The notes under the pieces were generated by a model. It worked only from the letters and a program-made list of their open reading frames with translations. It searched no databases and was not told the DNA's origin. The translations under genes and the position numbers were made by a program. A stretch of DNA of 64,000 bases from NCBI RefSeq assembly GCF_029227915.1, contig NC_079888.1:7857001-7921000 (forward strand). Direction: 5' to 3'. Each line of letters opens with the position of its first letter. Positions within the stretch are counted from its first letter, which is position 1. Of this stretch, positions 58,069 to 64,000 are shown one piece after another. Source of the stretch: Hydractinia symbiolongicarpus (lineage: Eukaryota > Cnidaria > Hydrozoa > Anthoathecata > Hydractiniidae).

Positions 58069-58284
58069 ACTTACCCAACAATTGACCACACCTTATATTA
58101 CTTAAAATTGGCCACTCGCGTAATCCTACCGTTTGGGCTGGTAAAAGGTTACGTGAGTCGAAACAGGTTCAGCAAAACTTACGCAACAATTGACCACACC
58201 TTAAATTACTTAAAATTGGGCCAGTCGCGTAATCCTACTGTTTGGGCTGATAAAAGGTTACGTGAGTCGAAACAGGTTCAGCAA
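58069..58284. repeat. Direct duplication of the Ser leader
   Basis: About 108 bp of the spacer upstream of Ser (58069..58175) is repeated at once at 58177..58284, so the Lys-Ser spacer here is about 291 bp instead of 183. The copies differ at a few positions. A 60-codon open frame at 58108..58290 is a by-product and not a gene. Confidence 0.85.
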
Positions 58285-58321
58285 TGTTAGCTTTCCATAG
58301 AGTAGACGTCGTAAAGAAAAA

Positions 58322-58403
58322 GACGAGGTGGCCGAGTGGTTAAGGCGATGGACTGCTATTCCTTCGGGCTCTACCCGCGTGGGTTCGAATCACATCTTCG
58401 TCG
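58322..58403 (+). tRNA. tRNA-Ser(GCT), weakened
   Basis: Preceded by the duplicated leader. Loop CTGCTAT, CTACCCG variable arm and AATCACATC T arm. Confidence 0.8.
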
Positions 58404-58410
58404 CACATGC

Positions 58411-58482
58411 GGTTCTATGGTGTAATGGTAAGCGCTCTGGACTTTGAATCCAGCGATCCGAGTTCAAATCTTGGTAGAACCT
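58411..58482 (+). tRNA. tRNA-Gln(TTG)
   Basis: GGTAAGCGCT D arm and a T-stem G-T pair (CTTGG). Confidence 0.88.
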
Positions 58483-58688
58483 GACCTTCTTTTTGAATTC
58501 TTTTTTAATCTTTTGTTTAACAAATGCGTGAGGGAAAGGCTGATTTATTTAAAATTGACTAAGCCATATTTGAATGCTTTCAAGTCATATCCTCAACATT
58601 TTCCAGGTTTTTAGCAGAACTCATGCTTAGAGGAGAATTGGTGATTTCCAGGGCGCGTTCGTAATGCAATTAAAAGTGTATCAGAATA

Positions 58689-58761
58689 CGCCCAACGTGG
58701 GGCTCGAACCCACGACCCTGAGATTAAGAGTCTCATGCTCTACCGCCTGAGCTAGCCGGGC
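58689..58761 (-). tRNA. tRNA-Lys(CTT)
   Basis: Canonical except CAGGCGG in the D loop. Confidence 0.93.
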
Positions 58762-58944
58762 TGGTTCGTTATTAGGTTCCGCCATTAAAGCCGTCTTGGA
58801 CTTACGCAACAATTGACCACACCTAAGATTACTTAAAATTGGACCACTCGCACAATCCTACTGTTTGGGCTGGTAAAAGGTTACGTGAGTCGATACAGGT
58901 TCAGCAATGTTAGCTTTTCATAAAGTAGACGTGGTACAGAAACA

Positions 58945-59026
58945 GACGAGGTGACCGAGTGGTTAAGGTGATGGACTGCTAATCCATTGGGCTCTGCCCG
59001 CGTGGGTTCGAATCCCATCTTCGTCG
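58945..59026 (+). tRNA. tRNA-Ser(GCT)
   Basis: GGTGACCGAG breaks the first D-stem pair; AAGGTGATGG. Confidence 0.87.
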
Positions 59027-59033
59027 TACTTTC

Positions 59034-59105
59034 GGTTCTATGGTGTAATGGTTAGCACTCTGGACTTTGAATCCAGCGATCCGAGTTCAACTCTCGGTAG
59101 AACCT
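59034..59105 (+). tRNA. tRNA-Gln(TTG)
   Basis: Canonical except T loop TTCAACT. Confidence 0.94.
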
Positions 59106-59311
59106 GACCTTCCTTTTGAATTCTGATTTAATCTTTTGTTTGAAAAATACGTGAGGGAAAGGCTGATTTATTCAAAATTGACTAAGCCATATTTGAATGC
59201 TTTCAAGTCATTTCTTCAAAATTTGCCAGGTTTATGGCAGAACTCATGCTTAGAGGGGAATTGGTGATTTCCACGGCGCGTTCATAATGCAATTAAAAGT
59301 GAAGCAGAAAA

Positions 59312-59384
59312 CGCCCAACGTGGGGCTCGAATCCACGACCCTGAGATTAAGAGTTTCATGCTCTACCGACTGAGTTAGCCGGGC
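59312..59384 (-). tRNA. tRNA-Lys(CTT), recombinant copy
   Basis: The left flank (GTGAAGCAG) is of the 56090 type and the gene interior (GAATCCAC, TTTCATG, GTTAG) of the 53599 type. The switch falls in the first 25 bases on the plus strand. Confidence 0.82.
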
Positions 59385-59567
59385 TGATTCGTTATTAGGT
59401 TCCGCCATTAAAGCCGTCTTGGACTTATGCAACAAATGACCACACCTTAAATTACTTAAAATTGGGCCACTTGCGTAATCCTACTGTTTGGGCTGGTAAA
59501 CAGTTACGTGAGTCAAAACAGGTTCAGCAATGTTAGCTTTCCATAAAGTTGACGTGGTACAGAAACA

Positions 59568-59649
59568 GACGAGGTGGCCGAGTGGTTAAGGCGATGGACT
59601 GCTAATCCATTGGGTTCTGCCCGCGTGGGTTCGAATCCCATCTTCGTCG
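59568..59649 (+). tRNA. tRNA-Ser(GCT)
   Basis: Canonical except GGGTTCTG in the variable arm. Confidence 0.93.
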
Positions 59650-59656
59650 CACATTC

Positions 59657-59728
59657 GGTTCTATGGTGTAATGGTTAGCACTCTGGACTTTGAATCCAGC
59701 GATCCGAGTTCAACTCTCGGTAGAACCT
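59657..59728 (+). tRNA. tRNA-Gln(TTG)
   Basis: Canonical except T loop TTCAACT. Confidence 0.94.
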
Positions 59729-59934
59729 GACCTACCTTTTGAATTCTGATTTAATTTTTTGTTTGAAAAATACGTGAGGGAAAGGCTGATTTATTCAAAA
59801 TTGACTAAGCCATATTTGAATGCTTTCAAGTCATTTCTTCAACATTTGCCAGGTTTATGGCAAAACTCATGCTTAGAGGAGAATTGGTGATTTCCACGGC
59901 GCGTTCGTAATGCAATTAAAAGTTTATCAGAAAA

Positions 59935-60007
59935 CGCCCAACGTGTGGCTTGAACCAACGACCCTGAGGTTAAGAGTCTCATGCTCTACCGACTGAGCTA
60001 GCCGGGC
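59935..60007 (-). tRNA. tRNA-Lys(CTT), weakened
   Basis: Copy of 54222. Confidence 0.78.
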
Positions 60008-60190
60008 TGATTCGTTATTAGGATCCGCCATTAAAGCCGTCTTGGACTTACACAACAATTGACCACGCCTAAGATTACTTAAAATTGGGCCACTCGCGTA
60101 ATCCTACTGTTTGGGCTGGTAAACAGTTACGTGAGTCAAAACAGGTTCAGCAATGTTAGCTTTCCATAAAGTTGACGTGGTACAGAAACA

Positions 60191-60272
60191 GACGGGGTGG
60201 CCGAGTGGTTAAGGCGATGGACTGCTAATCCATTGGGCTCTGCCCGCGTGGGTTCGAATCCCATCTTCGTCG
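60191..60272 (+). tRNA. tRNA-Ser(GCT)
   Basis: Copy of 54478 (GACGGGG). Confidence 0.94.
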
Positions 60273-60279
60273 CACATGC

Positions 60280-60351
60280 GGTTCTATGGTGTAATGGTTA
60301 GCACTCTGGATTTTGAATCCAGCGATCCGGGTTCAAATCTCGGTAGAACCT
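60280..60351 (+). tRNA. tRNA-Gln(TTG)
   Basis: Copy of 54567. Confidence 0.92.
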
Positions 60352-60557
60352 GACCTTTTTTTTGAATTCTTTTTTAATCTTTTGTTTAACAAACACGTGA
60401 GGGAAAGGCTGATTTATTTAAAATTGACTAAGCCATATTTGAATGCTTTCAAGTCATTTCTTCAACATTTGCCAGGTTCATGGCAGAAATCATGCTTAGA
60501 GGAGAATTGGTGATTTCCACGGCGCGTTCATAATGCAATTAAAAGTGCAGCAGAAAA

Positions 60558-60630
60558 CGCCCAACGTGGTGCTCGAACCCACGACCCTGAGATTAAGAGT
60601 CTCATGCTCTACCGACTGAGCTAGCCGGAC
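60558..60630 (-). tRNA. tRNA-Lys(CTT)
   Basis: Copy of 54845. Confidence 0.86.
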
Positions 60631-60813
60631 TGATTCGTTATTAGGTTCCGCCATTAAAGCCGTCTTGGACTTACGCAACAATTGACCACACCTAAGATTT
60701 CTTAAAATTGGGCCACTCGCGTAATCCTACTGTTTGGGCTGGTAAAAGGTTATGTGAGTCGAAACTGGTTCAGCAATGATAGCTTTCCATAAAGTAGACG
60801 TGGTACAGTAACA

Positions 60814-60895
60814 GACGAGGTGGCCAAGTGGGTAAGGCGATGGACTGTTAATCCGTTGGGCGCTGCTCGCGTGGGTTCGAATCCCATCTTCATCG
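60814..60895 (+). tRNA. tRNA-Ser body with GTT (Asn) anticodon
   Basis: Copy of 55101, with the same acceptor mismatch. Confidence 0.83.
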
Positions 60896-60902
60896 CACAT
60901 TC

Positions 60903-60974
60903 GGTTCTATGGTGTAATGGTTAGCCCTCTGGACTTTGAATCCCGCGATCCGTGTTCAAATCTCGGTAGAATGT
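60903..60974 (+). pseudogene. tRNA-Gln-like, decayed
   Basis: Copy of 55190. Confidence 0.78.
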
Positions 60975-61179
60975 GACTTTCTTTCTGAACTCTGATTTAA
61001 ACATTTGTTTGAAAAATACGTGAGGAAGGGATGATTTATCTAAAATTGACTAAGCCATATTTGAAAGCTTTCAAGTCATTTCTTCAACATTTGCCAGGTT
61101 TATGGCAGAACTCATGCTTAGAGGAGAATTAGTGATTTCCATGGCGCGTTCGTAATGCAATTAAAAGTGTATCAGAAAA

Positions 61180-61252
61180 CGCCCAACGTGAGGCTCGAAA
61201 CCACGACCCTGAGATTAAGAGTGTCATGCTCCACCGACTGAGCTAGCCGGGC
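61180..61252 (-). pseudogene. tRNA-Lys(CTT)-like, decayed
   Basis: Copy of 52976 (offset 8204), with CTGAG in the D arm. Confidence 0.75.
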
Positions 61253-61435
61253 TGCTTCGTTATTAGGTTCCGCCATTAGAGCCGTCATGGACTTACGCAA
61301 CAATTGACCACACCTAAGATTACTTAAAATTGGGCCACTCGCGTAATCCTACTGTTTGGGCTGGTAAAAGGTTACGTGTGTCGAAACAGGTTCAGCAATG
61401 TTAGCTTTCCATAAAGTAGACGTGGTACAGAAACA

Positions 61436-61517
61436 GACGAGGTGGCCGAGTGGTTAAGGCGATGGACTGCTAATCCGTTGGGCTCTGCCCGCGTGGGTTC
61501 GAATCCCATCTTCGTCG
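61436..61517 (+). tRNA. tRNA-Ser(GCT)
   Basis: Canonical except CCGTTGGG (T-G pair in the anticodon stem); better formed than its relative at 53232. Confidence 0.92.
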
Positions 61518-61524
61518 CACATTA

Positions 61525-61596
61525 GGTTCTATGGTGTAATGTTTAGCACTCTGGACTTTGAATCCAGCGATCCGAATTCAAATCTCGGTAGAACCT
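61525..61596 (+). tRNA. tRNA-Gln(TTG)
   Basis: AATGTTTAGC in the D loop; CCGAATTC breaks the last T-stem pair. Confidence 0.86.
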
Positions 61597-61802
61597 GACC
61601 TTCTCTTTGAATTCTGATTTAATCTTTTGTTAAAAAAATACGTGAGAGAAAGGCTGATTTATTTAAAATTGACTAAGCCATATTTGAATGCTTTCAAGTC
61701 ATTTCTTCAACATTTGCCAGGTTTATGGCAGAACTCAGGCTTAGAGGAGAATTGGTGATTTCCCCGGCGCGTTCGTATTGCAATTAAAAGTGCAGCAGAA
61801 AA

Positions 61803-61875
61803 CGCCCAACGTGGGGCTCGAATCCACGACCCTGAGATTAAGAGTTTCATGCTCTACCGACTGAGTTAGCCGGGC
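61803..61875 (-). tRNA. tRNA-Lys(CTT)
   Basis: Same as 53599. Confidence 0.82.
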
Positions 61876-62058
61876 TGATTCGTTATTAGGTTCCGCCATT
61901 AAAGCCGTCTTGGACTTATGCAACAAATGACCACACCTTAAATTACTTAAAATTGGGCCACTCGCGTAATCCTACTGTTTGGGCTGGTAAACAGTTACGT
62001 GAGTGAAAACAGGTTCAGCAATGTTAGCTTTCCATAAAGTTGACGTGGTACAGAAACA

Positions 62059-62140
62059 GACGAGGTGGCCGAGTGGTTAAGGCGATGGACTGCTAATCCA
62101 TTGGGCTCTGCCCGCGTGGGTTCGAATCCCATCTTCGTCG
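62059..62140 (+). tRNA. tRNA-Ser(GCT)
   Basis: Identical to the canonical Ser. Confidence 0.95.
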
Positions 62141-62147
62141 CACATTC

Positions 62148-62219
62148 GGTTCTATGGTGTAATGGTTAGCACTTTGGACTTTGAATCCAGCGATCCGAGT
62201 TCAACTCTCGGTAGAACCT
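62148..62219 (+). tRNA. tRNA-Gln(TTG)
   Basis: Copy of 55812. Confidence 0.9.
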
Positions 62220-62425
62220 GACCTTCCTTTTGAATTCTGATTTAATCTTTTGTTTGAAAAATACGTGAGGGAAAGGCTGATTTATTCAAAATTGACTAAG
62301 CCATATTTGAATGCTTTCAAGTCATTTCTTCAAAATTTGCCAGGTTTATGGCAGAACTCATGCTTAGAGGGGAATTGGTGATTTCCACGGCGCGTTCATA
62401 ATGCAATTAAAAGTGAAGCAGAAAA

Positions 62426-62498
62426 CGCCCAACGTGGGGCTCGAACCCACGTCCTTGAGATTAAGAGTCTCATGCTCTACCGACTGAGCTAGCCGGGC
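62426..62498 (-). tRNA. tRNA-Lys(CTT)
   Basis: Copy of 56090. Confidence 0.93.
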
Positions 62499-62681
62499 TA
62501 ATTCGTTATTAGGTTCCGCCATTAAAGTCGTCTTGGACTTACGCAACAATTGACCACACCTTAAATTACTTAAAATAGGGGCACTCGCGTAATCCCACTG
62601 TTTGGGCTGGTAAAAGGTTACGTGAGTCGAAACAGGTTCAGCAATGTTAGCTTTCCATAACGTAGACGTGGTACAGAAACA

Positions 62682-62763
62682 GACAAGGTGGCCGAGTGGT
62701 TAAGGCCATGGACTGCTAATCCATTGGGCTCTGCCCGCGTGGGTTCGAATCCCATCTTCGTCG
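62682..62763 (+). tRNA. tRNA-Ser(GCT)
   Basis: Copy of 56346 (GACAAGG). Confidence 0.86.
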
Positions 62764-62770
62764 CACATTC

Positions 62771-62842
62771 GGTTCTATGGTGTAGTGGTTAGCACTCTGG
62801 ACTTTGAATCCAGCGATCCGAGTTCAAATCTCGGTAGAACCT
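62771..62842 (+). tRNA. tRNA-Gln(TTG)
   Basis: Twin of the TTA gene at 56435 but with TTG; one D-loop change (GTAGTGG). Confidence 0.94.
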
Positions 62843-63047
62843 GACCTTCTTTTTGAATTCTTATTTAATCTTTTGTTTAAAAAACACGTGAGTAAAGGCT
62901 GATTTAGTTAAAATTGACTAAGCCATATTTGAATGCTTTCAAGTCATTTCTTCAACATTTGCCTGGTTTATGGCAAAACTCATGCTTAGAGGAGAATTGT
63001 TGATTTCCACGGCGCGTTCGTAACGCAATTAAAAGTTTATCAGAAAA

Positions 63048-63120
63048 CGCCCAACGTGTGGCTCGAACTAACGACCCTGAGATTAAGAGTCTCATGCTCT
63101 ACCGACTGAGCTAGCCGGGC
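63048..63120 (-). tRNA. tRNA-Lys(CTT), weakened
   Basis: Copy of 56712, with GTTAG in the T stem. Confidence 0.8.
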
Positions 63121-63303
63121 TGATTCGTTATTAGGATCCGCCATTAAAGCCGTCTTGGACTTACACAACAATTGACCACGCCTAAGATTACTTAAAATTG
63201 GGCCACTCGCGTAATCCTACTGTTTGGGCTGGTAAACAGTTACGTGAGTCAAAACAGGTTCAGCAATGTTAGCTTTCCATAAAGTTGACGTGGTACAGAA
63301 ACA

Positions 63304-63385
63304 GACGGGGTGGCCGAGTGGTTAAGGCGATGGACTGCTAATCCATTGGGCTCTGCCTGCGTGAGTTCGAATCCCATCTTCGTCG
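63304..63385 (+). tRNA. tRNA-Ser(GCT)
   Basis: Copy of 56968. Confidence 0.86.
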
Positions 63386-63392
63386 CACATTC

Positions 63393-63464
63393 GGTTCTAT
63401 GGTGTAATGGTTAGCACTCTGGACTTTGAATCCAGCGATCCGAGTTCAACTCTCGGTAGAACCT
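63393..63464 (+). tRNA. tRNA-Gln(TTG)
   Basis: Canonical except T loop TTCAACT. Confidence 0.94.
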
Positions 63465-63670
63465 GACCTTCCTTTTGAATTCTGATTTAATCTTTTGTTT
63501 GAAAAATACGTGAGGGAAAGGCTGATTTATTCAAAATTGACTAAGCCATATTTGAATGCTTTCAAGTCATTTCTTCAAAATTTGCCAGGTTTATGGCAGA
63601 ACTCATGCTTAGAGGGGAATTGGTGATTTCCACGGCGCGTTCATAATGCAATTAAAAGTGAAGCAGAAAA

Positions 63671-63743
63671 CGCCCAACGTGGGGCTCGAACCCACGACCC
63701 TGAGATTAAGAGTCCCATGCTCTACCGACTAAGCCAGCCGGGC
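63671..63743 (-). tRNA. tRNA-Lys(CTT)
   Basis: Copy of 57335. Confidence 0.91.
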
Positions 63744-63926
63744 TGGTTCGTTATTAGGTTCCGCCATTAAAGCCGTCTTAGACTTACGCAACAATTGACC
63801 ACACCTAAGATTACTTAAAATTGGACCACTCGCGCAATCCTACAGTTTGGGCTGGTAAAAGGTTACGCGAGTCGATACAGGTTTAGTAATGTTAGCTTTC
63901 CATAAAGTAGACGTGGTACAGAAACA

Positions 63927-64000
63927 GACGAGGTGGCCAAGTGGTTAAGGTGATGGACTGCTAATCCATTGGGCTCTGCCCGCCTGGGTTCGAATCCCAT
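63927..64000 (+). tRNA. tRNA-Ser(GCT), cut by window end
   Basis: Copy of 57591; the first 74 bases are present and the acceptor 3' strand lies beyond the window. Confidence 0.85.

Larger units (their letters stand above)
59333..60963. repeat. Segmental copy of 53620..55250 (offset 5713)
   Basis: The Lys genes at 59312, 59935 and 60558 correspond to 53599, 54222 and 54845. Sequence left of about 59333 instead resembles the unit at 56090, so a breakpoint lies inside the Lys gene at 59312. Confidence 0.8.
1..64000. repeat. Tandem array of Lys/Ser/Gln tRNA units (~622 bp)
   Basis: The window is one continuous head-to-tail array. Successive full units start 621-624 bp apart (Lys at 211, 833, 1456, 2080 and so on). 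Each holds Lys on the minus strand and Ser then Gln on the plus strand. Units differ by scattered substitutions, small indels and loss of Lys. The array enters and leaves the window mid-unit, so its full length is larger than 64 kb. Confidence 0.97.
61706..64000. repeat. Segmental copy of 55370..57664 (offset 6336)
   Basis: Four units (Lys at 61803, 62426, 63048 and 63671) match 55467, 56090, 56712 and 57335. The Gln at 56435 has anticodon TTA while its twin at 62771 has TTG. Confidence 0.85.

Noticed and set aside
1-64000. CRISPR array
   Set aside because: The period is about 622 bp with no short repeat-spacer pattern, and the repeats are whole tRNA gene units.
1-64000. tRNA-derived SINE cluster
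   Set aside because: Units carry three complete, differently oriented tRNAs in fixed tandem order, with no poly-A tails or target-site duplications.
1-64000. Bacterial or phage tRNA island
   Set aside because: No CCA is encoded, T-run terminators fit Pol III, and the tRNA sequences are of animal type.

Overview
The window is a tandem array of eukaryotic tRNA genes and nothing else. I find no protein-coding gene, rRNA gene, transposon or CRISPR array. A unit of about 622 bp is repeated 107 times without a break from edge to edge. A full unit holds, left to right, tRNA-Lys(CTT) on the minus strand, a spacer of about 183 bp, tRNA-Ser(GCT) on the plus strand, only 7 bp, tRNA-Gln(TTG) on the plus strand, and a spacer of about 205 bp. 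I count 107 Ser genes (the last cut by the window end), 106 Gln genes (plus the last 4 bases of another at 1..4) and 96 Lys genes. Eleven units are short (about 365-385 bp from one Ser to the next) and lack Lys.

The genes have no encoded CCA, carry split A and B boxes, end in T runs, and closely resemble the Lys-CTT, Ser-GCT and Gln-TTG genes of animals as I know them. This points to an animal nuclear genome, possibly a fish or another deuterostome. I cannot name the species.

Layout. 0-10 kb: mostly well-formed genes, with several Ser copies carrying a T-stem mismatch. 10-13 kb: first short unit, first decayed Lys family, first 81-nt Ser genes. 13-19 kb: mixed units, including Lys bodies with a CAT anticodon. 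19.3-28.6 kb: a 4647-bp higher-order block present twice in tandem, rich in short units and decayed Gln, Ser and Lys copies. 28.6-44 kb: large segmental copies of the 13-23 kb region. 44-50 kb: copies with stop-codon anticodons (Gln-TTA, Lys-CTA). 50-64 kb: more diverged units, a further set of long duplications, Ser bodies with a GTT (Asn) anticodon, one Lys-TTT and one well-formed Gln-TTA.

Working model (inference): Ser and Gln are probably co-transcribed by RNA polymerase III, because no T run separates them and a T5 run follows Gln. Lys is transcribed divergently and stops at a T run directly after its discriminator. The array evolves by unequal exchange, and some breakpoints map inside tRNA genes. 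In this background anticodon changes arise and are copied, giving potential nonsense suppressors and recoding tRNAs. tRNA position numbers below count along the gene in the usual cloverleaf sense and are approximate for Ser. 'Canonical' refers to the reference copies at 2080 (Lys), 2959 (Ser) and 3048 (Gln).
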